This document shows positions 56,634 through 64,000 of a stretch of DNA of 64,000 bases, piece after piece. Below the pieces are notes generated by a model. It searched no databases, was not told the DNA's origin, and worked only from the letters and a program-made list of their open reading frames with translations. The stretch is from positions 124,001 to 188,000 of the forward strand of contig NZ_LMEB01000006.1 in NCBI RefSeq assembly GCF_001425945.1, given 5' to 3'. How positions within the stretch are numbered: position 1 is the stretch's first letter; each line of letters starts with the position of its first letter. The translations under genes and the position numbers were made by a program. The DNA comes from Brevundimonas sp. Root1279. Lineage in GTDB: Bacteria > Pseudomonadota > Alphaproteobacteria > Caulobacterales > Caulobacteraceae.

Positions 56634-57275
56634 ATGACGATGAAATCCCCTGCCTGGCTCAGCCTGCACTGGCCGCTCGCCGTCGTGGCCGCGACCGTCC
56701 TGTCGAGCCTGATCTGGCCGATCCACTACGGCTGGATGACCCGGCTGGCGCTGGGCTGGGACGTCGGCGTCGCCCTGTTCCTGATCGTCAGCTCGGTGCA
56801 GGTGTCGCGGACGCCGTCGACCGACCAGATCCGCACCCGCGCCGCCGCCCTGGACCAGGCGGGCCCGGCGGTTCTGCCGCTCGCCCTGCTGGCCGGCGCG
56901 ACCAGCGTCGGCGTGGTCGTGGCCCAGGCGATCCAGCAGTCCGACAACCTGTCGGTGCTAGCCCTGGCCACGGTGGCCCTGTCCTGGCTGTTCGTGCACG
57001 TCATCTTCGCCTTCCACTACGCCCACGCCTTCTACAGCCGGGCAGCCGACGGGACGGACTGCGGCGGCCTGGAGTTCCCAGGCGAGCAGGAGCCGGACTA
57101 CTGGGACTTCCTGCACTTCGCCCTGATCATCGGCGTGGCGTCTCAGACGGCGGATATCCAGATCGCCAGCCGGCGGATGCGGCGCACCGCGAGCGTGCAC
57201 TGCCTGACCGCCTTCGTCTTCAATACCGTGGTCCTGGCCCTGGCGGTGAACACGGCGGTCGGTTTGCTCGGCTGA
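56634..57275 (+). CDS. DUF1345 membrane protein
   Basis: A 213-residue protein with about five membrane helices and the hallmark central block [19 protein letters not shown], followed by [20 protein letters not shown]. These two blocks define DUF1345, of unknown function. Start is ATG 56634 ([20 protein letters not shown]); ATG 56640 is equally possible. It is divergent from glcB and 297 bp ahead of the helicase gene. Confidence 0.88.
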   Translation: MTMKSPAWLSLHWPLAVVAATVLSSLIWPIHYGWMTRLALGWDVGVALFLIVSSVQVSRTPSTDQIRTRAAALDQAGPAVLPLALLAGATSVGVVVAQAIQQSDNLSVLALATVALSWLFVHVIFAFHYAHAFYSRAADGTDCGGLEFPGEQEPDYWDFLHFALIIGVASQTADIQIASRRMRRTASVHCLTAFVFNTVVLALAVNTAVGLLG

Positions 57276-57572
57276 ACGGCGGTCTCGGCAACAGCCGTGC
57301 CTTGACGACGCCGTATTCAAGGTCCATTTGCTGCTGCATCGCACCAATTGCGAACTCCGGCGTCTCCAGCGCGTGTGGGTCTTCCTCCCCGAAGATCTGT
57401 CTGTAGAAGCCGCCGGCCCATCAAGATTTCATTCGCTGCCCGGACACGCGGGGCGGCGCCCGATCCACCCCGACGGTCTCGGCTGAGACTTTATCGGGAC
57501 TGGCGGTGCGCGGCCCTTTCGGCGTTGAGCCATGGCTGTTGCGCGTCGCCGCATGCGAAAGAAAAACGCTCC

Positions 57573-59054
57573 GTGAGCAACAAGACCTTCGAATCCTTCG
57601 GCCTTAACCCGGCCCTCCTTCAGGCCCTGTCGGCTGAAGGCTATACGACTCCGACCCCGATCCAGGCCCAGGCGATCCCTGACGTCATGGCCGGCAAGGA
57701 CCTGCTGGGCATCGCCCAGACCGGCACCGGCAAGACGGCGGCCTTCGCCCTGCCGATCCTGCACCGCCTGGCCGCCAACCGCGTCGCCCCCCTGCCGCGC
57801 ACCACGCGCTGCCTGGTCCTGTCGCCGACGCGCGAACTGGCGACCCAGATCGGCGAGAGCTTCAAGGCCTATGGCAAGCACCTGGGCTTCCGCGTCGCCG
57901 TCATCTTCGGCGGCGTGAAGTACGGCGGGCAGGAGCGCTCGCTGAACCAGGGCCTCGACATCCTGGTGGCCGCCCCCGGCCGCCTGCTGGACCACATCCA
58001 GCAGAAGAACCTTGACCTGTCGGCGACCGAGATCTTCGTCCTCGACGAGGCCGACCAGATGCTGGACCTCGGCTTCATCAAGCCGATCCGCCAGATCGTG
58101 TCGCGCATCCCGGCCAAGCGCCAGAACCTGTTCTTCTCGGCCACCATGCCGTCGGAGATCGGCAAGCTGGCCGGCGAGCTGCTAAAGGACCCGGTCAAGG
58201 TCCAGGTGACGCCGCAGTCGACCACCGTCGAGCGCATCAACCAGTCGGTCATCCACGTCGAGCAAGGCCGCAAGCGCGCCCTGCTGACCGAGATGTTCAG
58301 CGACCCCGAGTACACGCGCTGCCTGGTCTTCACCAAGACCAAGCACGGCGCCGACAAGGTTGCGGCCTATCTGGAAGCGGGCGGCGTCGAAGCCGGCGCC
58401 ATCCACGGCAACAAGAGCCAGCCGCAGCGTGAACGCACCCTGGCCGCCTTCAAGGCCGGCAAGCTGCGCGTGCTGGTCGCCACCGACATCGCCGCCCGCG
58501 GCATCGACGTGGACGGCGTCTCGCACGTGGTGAACTTCGAACTGCCCTTCGTGCCGGAAGCCTATGTCCACCGCATCGGCCGGACGGCCCGCGCGGGCAA
58601 GGACGGCTCGGCCGTCAGCTTCGTCGCCGGCGACGAGATGAAGCTGCTCAAGGACATCGAGAAGGTCACCCGCCAGAAGATCCCTTCGGCCGACCGCCGC
58701 AACGACAAGTCGCTGGCCCTGCTGGACCAGTCGATCATGGCCTCGGGCGTCAAGTCCAAGGCGTCGATGCCGGATGACGGCCGCGGCGATCGCCAGCAGC
58801 AGCGCGGCCCGCGCAACCCGCGTCGCGAGGGCGTCCGCCCCGAGAGCGGCGGCCAGCCGCATCGCCAGCGCAAGGCCGGCGGCCAGCGCGACCGGACGCA
58901 TCACGCCGAACGTCCGGCGGCGGCCTACAATCCGCTGGCCGGCGAACGGATCACCCCGAGCGCGCCCAAGACGACCGCCGAGGGCGAGATCAAGCGCCGT
59001 CCGCGTCGCCGCCGCCCGTCGAACGGCGGCAAGGGCTACGTCGCCAAGGCCTGA
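57573..59054 (+). CDS. DEAD-box RNA helicase, RhlE-like
   Basis: A 493-residue RNA helicase beginning at GTG 57573 (VSNKTFESFGLNPALLQALS, first residue read as Met). Motifs in order: Q motif TPIQAQAIPDV, I AQTGTGKTAA, Ia SPTRELA, Ib APGRLLD, II VLDEADQML, III FSATMP, V ATDIAARGIDVD and VI HRIGRTARAGK. A basic, Arg/Gln-rich tail of about 100 residues follows, probably for RNA binding. The 297-bp leader in front holds no gene and might be a regulatory 5' region, as is frequent for cold-induced helicases. Closest to RhlE/DbpA-type helicases. Confidence 0.94.
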   Translation: MSNKTFESFGLNPALLQALSAEGYTTPTPIQAQAIPDVMAGKDLLGIAQTGTGKTAAFALPILHRLAANRVAPLPRTTRCLVLSPTRELATQIGESFKAYGKHLGFRVAVIFGGVKYGGQERSLNQGLDILVAAPGRLLDHIQQKNLDLSATEIFVLDEADQMLDLGFIKPIRQIVSRIPAKRQNLFFSATMPSEIGKLAGELLKDPVKVQVTPQSTTVERINQSVIHVEQGRKRALLTEMFSDPEYTRCLVFTKTKHGADKVAAYLEAGGVEAGAIHGNKSQPQRERTLAAFKAGKLRVLVATDIAARGIDVDGVSHVVNFELPFVPEAYVHRIGRTARAGKDGSAVSFVAGDEMKLLKDIEKVTRQKIPSADRRNDKSLALLDQSIMASGVKSKASMPDDGRGDRQQQRGPRNPRREGVRPESGGQPHRQRKAGGQRDRTHHAERPAAAYNPLAGERITPSAPKTTAEGEIKRRPRRRRPSNGGKGYVAKA

Positions 59055-59087
59055 GACCTAAGGCCACACGGCTAAACGGAACGGCAA

Positions 59088-59121
59088 GCGGGCCCATGTC
59101 TTGAGAAAGGCATGGGCCCGC
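59088..59121 (+). terminator. Hairpin ending the helicase transcript and covering the next start codon
   Basis: Eleven-base perfect arms GCGGGCCCATG (59088-59098) and CATGGGCCCGC (59111-59121) enclose a 12-base loop, 34 bp after the helicase stop. No T-run follows. The ATG at 59112 of the next gene is inside the right arm, so the structure may both reduce read-through and hide that start. Confidence 0.55.
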
Positions 59122-60038
59122 ATCGTCTTCCCTCTCCGCTCCAGCGTCGCATCGAGGCCATGGCCGGGGCGCTGATGAGCGCTGACGGAATCGCCGTCGA
59201 CTTCACCGCTCCCGCCGGCGCGCCGGCCCTTGTGGCGGCGGACTCGGTATCCTGGCGGCTGTTCAAGAACCCGGTGTCGCTGTTCATCGGCGGCGTCGCG
59301 GCCGTGCTGCTGGAGTTGGCAGAGCCCAAGGTCCGCGCCGGGGTCTGGGACCACACCAGCTTCAAGACCGATCCCGTCACCCGGCTGAGGCGCACCGGCC
59401 TGGCCGCCATGGTCACCGTCTACGCCCCGCGCGAAGTGGCCGAGGCCATGATCGCCGGGGTCAACCGCCGCCACGCCAAGGTGACCGGCGTGACCGAGGA
59501 CGGCTCGGCCTACGCAGCCGATGATCCGGATCTCCTCGACTGGGTGCAGGCCACGGCGTCCTGGGGCTTCATCACCGCCTACGACCGGTTCGTGGAGCCG
59601 CTGCCCCCGTCCGCGCGAGACCGCGCCTGGGCCGAGGCGGCGCCGGCGGCGCGGCTCTACGGCGCGCTGAACGCCCCGGCCAGCCAGGCGGCCTGGGAAG
59701 CGACCCTGGCCGCCATGGATGCGCGGCTGGGCCCCTCGCCGGTGATCTTCGAGTTCCTGGACATCATCCGCAAAGCCCCCGCCCTGCCCGCGGCTGCGCG
59801 TCTGTCGCAGCCGCTGCTGGTCAAGGCGGCGGTCGATCTGGTCCCCGCCCCGCTCAGGGCGCGCCTCGGACTGGAGGCGGCCGGGCTGTCGCGCCTGGAG
59901 CGGCCGCTGGTCAAGGCCATGGGGAGAGCCGCGGACCGGCTGGTGCTGGAGAGCGCCCCGCCGGCCCAAGCGTCCGTTCGCATGGGGCTGCCGGCGGACT
60001 GGCTGTACCGCCCGCCGACACGCGCCTCCGCGGCCTAG
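59112..60038 (+). CDS. MpaB-family (DUF2236) oxygenase-like protein
   Basis: A 308-residue helical protein of the oxygenase MpaB/DUF2236 group, which includes the rubber oxygenase Lcp and fungal MpaB. Markers are DSVSWRLFKNPVSLFIGG, GVWDHTSFKTDPVTRLRRTG and INGVNRRH-like block, here AGVNRRHAKVTGV, with the His that binds haem in Lcp-type enzymes. ATG 59112 is used, though it lies in a hairpin arm; ATG 59160 is an alternative. Substrate unknown. Confidence 0.82.
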   Translation: MGPHRLPSPLQRRIEAMAGALMSADGIAVDFTAPAGAPALVAADSVSWRLFKNPVSLFIGGVAAVLLELAEPKVRAGVWDHTSFKTDPVTRLRRTGLAAMVTVYAPREVAEAMIAGVNRRHAKVTGVTEDGSAYAADDPDLLDWVQATASWGFITAYDRFVEPLPPSARDRAWAEAAPAARLYGALNAPASQAAWEATLAAMDARLGPSPVIFEFLDIIRKAPALPAAARLSQPLLVKAAVDLVPAPLRARLGLEAAGLSRLERPLVKAMGRAADRLVLESAPPAQASVRMGLPADWLYRPPTRASAA

Positions 60039-60039
60039 A

Positions 60040-61344
60040 TCAGAAAGCCCAGCGCACGCCGGCCGAAGCCACCACGCCGTAGCCGGTGACGTCGCCGCGC
60101 AGGTGCGAGGTCGTGGCCGCCGGCGTGCCGGAATAGAAGGTCCGGTCGCTGTGGATCTCGGTGTCCGAGAAGGCGATGTAGGTCAGGCCCAGATCGATGG
60201 TCGCGCTTTCGCTGGCCTTGATCGAGGAGCCCGCGGAGAACAGCCAGCGGTCGGCGTCCGGAATACGGGCGGTGCGCTCGTCGTCCCGGGTCGGGGTCGG
60301 GTCATAGCCGACGCCGCCGCGGACGGTGACGCGATCGGTCGCCTGATAGTCGAAGCCCACGGCGCCGGTGGTCACATCCGTGTAGTTCTGGGCGATGGTG
60401 TCGCCGCCGGTCGGATAGCTGACCCGAATGGCGTCGAACTCGGACCAGCCGATGCGGTTCACCTGGGCGTTCAGGGTCAGGCGGTCGTTGACGGCGTAGC
60501 GCGCCGAGACCGTGGCGAACCACGGGGTGTTGAAGGCCGCGACGCCCTCGGACTCGACATTGGCGCCGGCCAGCGGGCCCAGCAGGCCGGAGATGGCGAT
60601 ATCGCCGTCCAGTTCATGCTCGATCGACGACCGGTAGCTGAGGCCGAGGTCCAGCTTGCCGAAGTGCGCCTGGGCGCCGGCGTTCCAGCCGAAGTCCCAG
60701 CCATCGCCTTCCAGCGAGGAGTGGCCGTCCGGAAGCGCCGGCGAAAGGTTGGGCAGGGCGGAGGTCAGCTTGGCGTCGACGTGCTGTGCGTCCAGCCCGA
60801 CGCCGACATCGAGCCAGTCGGTGACCTGCATCGCCGCGGTCAGGCCGGCGTCGACGGTGCGCAGCTCCGAGGTCAGGGCGTCGTATCGGGCGAAGGAGGC
60901 GGGGGCGTATTTGGTGGTGAAGTTGTAGGGCGCGGCGATGCTGAGGCCGACGGCGAAGCGGTCGCCGATCGGCGTGGCGACGGCGAAGTTCGGCGCCAGG
61001 CCGCTCTCGATCGGATCATTGGCGCGGTCCAGCCCGCGGACCGGGGCGGTGATCCCGCCCGGATAGGTGATGCTGGAGCCGGCGTTTTCGACCGTCGAAC
61101 GCAGAAGCAGGCCGTGCAGGCCGACAGAGGCCTCGCGCCCGCTGCGGGCGATGGCGGCGGAGTTCCACCACATCGAGGCGACGCCGCGGTCGGCGCCCTC
61201 GCCGGAGTAGGCGCGTCCGGCGCCGCGCGCCGACTGTTCCTGGAGGTAGAAGGAGCCGGCCATGGCCGGGGCGGCGACGGCGCTCACGAGAGCGGCGACG
61301 GCGACGCCGGCGGAGACCGCGGCGCGCGACTTCGGGATGATCAT
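60040..61344 (-). CDS. OmpP1/FadL-family outer membrane transporter
   Basis: A 434-residue beta-barrel with signal peptide MIIPKSRAAVSAGVAVAALV and cleavage near AMAGS. The mature N terminus GSFYLQEQSARGAGRAYSGE is the FadL hatch, with AADRGVASMWWNSAAIA-like sequence, here GADRGVASMWWNSAAIAR, as its conserved turn. The barrel ends VASAGVRWAF with terminal Phe. FadL proteins carry fatty acids or, in Tod/Xyl-type members, aromatic hydrocarbons through the outer membrane. A divergent dioxygenase gene is 292 bp away. Confidence 0.92.
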   Translation of the reverse strand: MIIPKSRAAVSAGVAVAALVSAVAAPAMAGSFYLQEQSARGAGRAYSGEGADRGVASMWWNSAAIARSGREASVGLHGLLLRSTVENAGSSITYPGGITAPVRGLDRANDPIESGLAPNFAVATPIGDRFAVGLSIAAPYNFTTKYAPASFARYDALTSELRTVDAGLTAAMQVTDWLDVGVGLDAQHVDAKLTSALPNLSPALPDGHSSLEGDGWDFGWNAGAQAHFGKLDLGLSYRSSIEHELDGDIAISGLLGPLAGANVESEGVAAFNTPWFATVSARYAVNDRLTLNAQVNRIGWSEFDAIRVSYPTGGDTIAQNYTDVTTGAVGFDYQATDRVTVRGGVGYDPTPTRDDERTARIPDADRWLFSAGSSIKASESATIDLGLTYIAFSDTEIHSDRTFYSGTPAATTSHLRGDVTGYGVVASAGVRWAF

Positions 61345-61440
61345 GGAAACTGCTTTCAGACGCGGCCGAGGGGAGCGGCGCGGTTGAGATAAGCCCGGGG
61401 AGGCAGGGCGGAGGTGCGCCCGCGTACACGCGTACGCAAC

Positions 61441-61486
61441 GCCTGTCAGACAGGCTCGCGGCAATGTGATCAATGATAACTTGATC
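61441..61486. promoter_or_regulatory. Two palindromes in the fadL-like/dioxygenase divergent region
   Basis: GCCTGTC-A-GACAGGC at 61441-61455 is a perfect inverted repeat with a one-base centre. GATCAA (61468-61473) and TTGATC (61481-61486) are complementary around TGATAAC. They lie in the 292-bp divergent intergenic region and are good candidates for operators of the porin gene. No regulator is assigned. Confidence 0.45.
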
Positions 61487-61636
61487 GACGAACATCGTGC
61501 GGCCGAGGTGCGGCCGGGCCGGGATGCTGCGCCGGAGCCGACCGGGAAGAGCGCAGCAAACTGTCCCCGATTTCATCGAACGTTGATTCCGGAGCGATCT
61601 AGGCGCATCACCGACGCCTCGCCAGGAGGACGGCGC

Positions 61637-62308
61637 ATGACGGTGATCGACAGGAGGGGTCTGGTCGTCGGCGGCGGCGCCCTTGGACTGGGCCTGGTTC
61701 TGCCTGGAGGCCTTTCCGCCCGGCAGGCGCGTCCACTGACCCCGCCCCAGATCGAGGGACCCTTCTATCCGTACGATCTGCCGCCGATCTACGACACCGA
61801 CCTGGTGAAGGTGCGCGCCGGCGACGCCGCGGCCCTGGGCCAGGTGACGCACGTGACCGGGACGCTCTGGCGGCCCGACTCGACGCCCGTGGGCGACGCC
61901 CTGGTCGAGATCTGGCAGTGCGACGCCAACGGCCGGTACCGGCATCCCGACGACCAGGAGGCCTCGCGCACGCCGGATCCTCGCTTTCAGGGCTATGCCC
62001 GGACCACGACGGGCCCTGACGGGGCCTTTCATTTCCGCACCATCAAGCCGGTGTCGTACACGGTCACGGCGGCAAGCCCGCCGTTGGTGCGGGCGCCGCA
62101 CATCCATGTCGCGGTCTCGACGCACGGCGCCCGGCGGCTGACCTCCCAACTCTACGTCGCCGGAGAGCCGCTGAACGACGCCGACATGGCGCTGGCCATG
62201 GTGACCGATCCGGTGCTGCGGGCCGGCCTGGTCCGCCCGTATGGCGACGGCTCGGCCTTCGAGGCCGGAGCCTTGGCCGCGCACTACGACCTGGTGATCC
62301 TCACCTGA
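61637..62308 (+). CDS. Intradiol ring-cleavage dioxygenase
   Basis: A 223-residue protein of the protocatechuate/catechol intradiol type. All four iron ligands can be placed: Tyr101 in NGRYRHPDD, Tyr141 in KPVSYTV, His155 and His157 in RAPHIHVAV. An N-terminal twin-arginine-like segment (IDRRGLVVGGGALGLGLVLP) implies export. ATG 61637 has AGGAGG seven bases before it. Secreted intradiol-like proteins of this size are common, and their substrates are mostly unknown; catechols or protocatechuate-like rings are expected. Confidence 0.9.
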   Translation: MTVIDRRGLVVGGGALGLGLVLPGGLSARQARPLTPPQIEGPFYPYDLPPIYDTDLVKVRAGDAAALGQVTHVTGTLWRPDSTPVGDALVEIWQCDANGRYRHPDDQEASRTPDPRFQGYARTTTGPDGAFHFRTIKPVSYTVTAASPPLVRAPHIHVAVSTHGARRLTSQLYVAGEPLNDADMALAMVTDPVLRAGLVRPYGDGSAFEAGALAAHYDLVILT

Positions 62309-62864
62309 GCGACGACCGCAGCGTCGGGGCGAGCCGGACGATCACCAGCAGCGCCGCCACGCTGCCGAGCGCGAGCGGCACGACGAAGCCCCAGCGACGG
62401 GCCAGGCGGCGAGCCCCGACCCGGCTGCGCAGGCGCGCCGTTCGGCCGGCCGACACGCGCGGCGTCGCGGCCGTAAAGGCCAGTCGATAGCCGATGCGCG
62501 GCACCGTCTCGATCTGAAAGCCCGCGCCCTCATGGTTCGACAGCCGCCGCAGCTTGCTGATGATCCGGCTGACCGCGTCATCGCCGACGATGACGCCGTC
62601 CCAACAGCGAATGATCAGATCGTCCCGCGACAGCACGGCGCCCTCCGCCCGCACGAGGGCGACCAGGACCCTCATCACCCGCGGTTCGAGATGTTGGGTG
62701 GCGCCGTTCGCGCCGACTTCTCCGAGCGACGGGCGGACCAGCAACTCGCCCAGATGGAAGTCCGCTTCGTGCGCCAGGACGGTCGGCTCGGAAGTCGTTG
62801 AGGTAGATGACATTTTTTTCACGTAGATGACATTTCGGTCACTCGGAAAGCATCGGGATTTCAT
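62301..62864 (-). CDS. Membrane-anchored winged-helix regulator (ToxR/CadC type)
   Basis: A 187-residue protein. An OmpR-type winged helix covers about residues 35-135 (LRRLSNHEGAGFQIETVPRI, GYRLAF). After a basic linker a membrane helix RWGFVVPLALGSVAALLVIV lies at about residues 157-176, with only a few residues outside, so no periplasmic sensor domain is present. ATG 62864 has GAGG four bases upstream; an internal ATG at 62813 gives 170 residues and more usual codons. It converges on the intradiol dioxygenase gene with 8 bp overlap. Confidence 0.75.
   Translation of the reverse strand: MKSRCFPSDRNVIYVKKMSSTSTTSEPTVLAHEADFHLGELLVRPSLGEVGANGATQHLEPRVMRVLVALVRAEGAVLSRDDLIIRCWDGVIVGDDAVSRIISKLRRLSNHEGAGFQIETVPRIGYRLAFTAATPRVSAGRTARLRSRVGARRLARRWGFVVPLALGSVAALLVIVRLAPTLRSSLR
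62803..62835 (-). promoter_or_regulatory. Direct repeat at the start of the ToxR-type regulator gene
   Basis: GTAGATGACATTT occurs at 62803-62815 and again at 62823-62835, spaced exactly 20 bp. OmpR-type winged-helix proteins bind direct repeats about one or two helical turns apart, so this may be an autoregulatory site; it would then favour the shorter start at 62813. Confidence 0.4.
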
Positions 62865-62956
62865 CGGGCCTCGGCCCTATCGGTTGGGCGGCGGGGCGGT
62901 CATCCATGAAGTACGCCGGATCGCGGCGGAGCAGCGGGGGCTGCAGGAGACCGAAC

Positions 62957-63328
62957 ATGAAGACCACCCTGATGATGTTCACCCTAGCAGCAGTAGCCCT
63001 TTCGGCGCCTATGCTCGCCTCTGCACAGGGTCAAGACACGCTTCCGTCAATCCAGGTCACGCCGCGGCAAATGGTGGTCAGCTACGCGGACCTCGACACC
63101 AAGACGGATTGGGGCATGCGGTTGCTGGATCGGCGCCTGAACACGGCCACCGCGCAGGTCTGTCGCTTCTACGACAACCGCCTCGAGGACGTGCAGGTCG
63201 AGAACCGCTGCCGGCGCGGCGCCAAGGTCGACGCGATGGCCCAGTTCCGGGCCAATGAGACGCGGCGGATCGACCAGGCGTCGGCCCGATCGCCGGAGAC
63301 GGCGTCCGTGACCGTCACCTCGCACTGA
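62957..63328 (+). CDS. UrcA family protein
   Basis: A 123-residue exported protein with signal peptide MKTTLMMFTLAAVALSAPML, cleavage after ASA, and AGGAGA six bases before ATG 62957. The mature part has VVSYADLDTKTDWGMRLLDR and two cysteines, Cys69 and Cys85, likely a disulfide, in VCRFYDNR and NRCRRGAK. This matches UrcA, a family of periplasmic proteins found almost only in Caulobacterales and sphingomonads, whose job is unknown. Confidence 0.9.
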   Translation: MKTTLMMFTLAAVALSAPMLASAQGQDTLPSIQVTPRQMVVSYADLDTKTDWGMRLLDRRLNTATAQVCRFYDNRLEDVQVENRCRRGAKVDAMAQFRANETRRIDQASARSPETASVTVTSH

Positions 63329-63347
63329 GCCCCGCCTGCAAATGAAA

Positions 63348-63391
63348 ACGCCCGCCGGAGCAATCCGGCGGGCGTCTTCTTTGTCGTTTTT
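63348..63391. terminator. Bidirectional intrinsic terminator between urcA-like gene and ctrA
   Basis: A perfect 12-bp stem ACGCCCGCCGGA (63348-63359) and TCCGGCGGGCGT (63364-63375) with GCAA loop. On the plus strand it is followed by a T-rich stretch to 63391; on the minus strand by TTTTCATTT. It ends both convergent genes. Confidence 0.92.
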
Positions 63392-63399
63392 CGCGGGGA

Positions 63400-64000
63400 T
63401 CAGGCGGCGGCGGTGATCGGGGCGCCGACTTCGGACGGATCGCGCAGGACGTAGCCGCGGCCCCAGACGGTCTCGATGTAATGCTTGCCGCCGGCCGCCG
63501 TGGCCAGCTTCTTGCGCAGCTTGCAGATGAAGACGTCGATGATCTTCAGCTCGGGCTCGTCCATGCCGCCGTACAGGTGGTTCAGGAACATCTCCTTGGT
63601 CAGGGTCGTGCCCTTACGCAGGGAGAGCAGCTCCAGCATCTGGTATTCCTTGCCGGTCAGGTGGACGCGGTGACCGTTCACCTCGACCGTCTTGCCGTCC
63701 AGGTTCACCGCGATCTCGCCGGTGTGGATGATCGCCTGGGCGTGGCCCTTCGAGCGGCGGACCACGGCGTGGGTGCGGGCGATCAGCTCGTCCTTGTGGA
63801 ACGGCTTGGTCATGTAGTCGTCGGCGCCGCCGCCGAAGGTCTTGACCTTGGTCTCGATCTCCGAGGTGCCGGAAAGGATCATGACCGGGGTGTTCACCTT
63901 GCCCACGCGGAGCTGGCGAAGCACTTCGAGGCCGTTCATGTCAGGCAGGTTCAGGTCGAGCAGGATAAGATCGTAGTCGTAGATCTTGCCGAGATCGATG
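63400..64000 (-). CDS. ctrA: Cell cycle master regulator CtrA, 5' end beyond the window
   Basis: About 199 C-terminal codons of an OmpR-family response regulator that is almost residue-for-residue CtrA. The visible receiver part has [13 protein letters not shown] with the phosphorylated Asp, [20 protein letters not shown] and [12 protein letters not shown]. The winged helix contains [20 protein letters not shown], then [20 protein letters not shown] and [20 protein letters not shown]. CtrA binds TTAA-N7-TTAA sites, blocks replication initiation and drives cell-cycle genes; its C-terminal AA supports ClpXP degradation (it ends TAAA here). About 32 N-terminal residues lie outside. It is the best evidence for the Caulobacterales assignment. 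Confidence 0.97.
   Translation of the reverse strand, partial: IDLGKIYDYDLILLDLNLPDMNGLEVLRQLRVGKVNTPVMILSGTSEIETKVKTFGGGADDYMTKPFHKDELIARTHAVVRRSKGHAQAIIHTGEIAVNLDGKTVEVNGHRVHLTGKEYQMLELLSLRKGTTLTKEMFLNHLYGGMDEPELKIIDVFICKLRKKLATAAGGKHYIETVWGRGYVLRDPSEVGAPITAAA

Overview
The window reads as a chromosomal segment of a high-GC alphaproteobacterium of the order Caulobacterales, most likely Brevundimonas or a close relative. This is inferred from a near-canonical CtrA at the right edge, a UrcA-family protein, a large TonB-dependent receptor, an RsaD/RsaE-like type I exporter pair, SleB-type cell wall hydrolases and strong G/C bias at third codon positions. I see no phage, IS element, CRISPR array, rRNA or tRNA gene. 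The region is mostly housekeeping and envelope genes with several small operons of unclear function.

Layout. 1-2.7 kb: start of a Rieske dioxygenase (cut by the edge), an unknown protein, a HAD hydrolase and a sulfotransferase-like protein. 2.8-6 kb: TonB-dependent receptor. 6.2-9.9 kb: RraB-like protein and carB. 10-11.4 kb: secreted unknown protein and DUF1294 protein. 11.4-22.4 kb: a long minus-strand series, selD-mnmH-cation symporter-SGNH esterase, then 5-oxoprolinase-DUF969-DUF979-DUF2891. 22.4-25.3 kb: GH43 enzyme, then a GIY-YIG nuclease gene flanked on both sides by paired palindromic repeats. 25.3-29.7 kb: GST, greA, VOC, ELM1-like and trxB genes. 29.7-40.2 kb: two signalling proteins (HWE kinase plus receiver), two paralogous SleB hydrolases, Dps, a 1.2-kDa-residue-scale hybrid PAS kinase and several small proteins. 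40.3-44.8 kb: a translationally coupled NAD biosynthesis operon nadA-(37-aa ORF)-site-2 protease-nadB-nadC with two operator-like palindromes in front. 44.9-46.6 kb: alkylation repair pair (MGMT and an Ada-AlkA fusion missing its catalytic core). 46.6-49.3 kb: three overlapping genes, ketoacyl-ACP synthase III, haem-oxygenase-like diiron protein and an unknown 301-aa protein. 49.4-54.3 kb: HAAS/PadR pair divergent from type I secretion ABC and HlyD genes. 54.4-60 kb: malate synthase G, DUF1345, DEAD-box helicase, MpaB-family protein. 60-64 kb: FadL-type porin, intradiol dioxygenase, a membrane-anchored winged-helix regulator, UrcA protein and ctrA (cut by the edge).

The best candidates for undescribed biology are: the GIY-YIG nuclease bracketed by head-to-head REP-like palindromes whose hairpin arms show compensatory changes; the KAS III/diiron oxidase/unknown operon; a CTAG-rich interspersed element that in both copies supplies the stop codon of an adjacent gene; the Ada-AlkA protein with an apparent in-frame loss of the glycosylase core; and the 37-codon ORF overlapped at both ends inside the nad operon. 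All functional statements are from reading the sequence and family knowledge; no database search was run.
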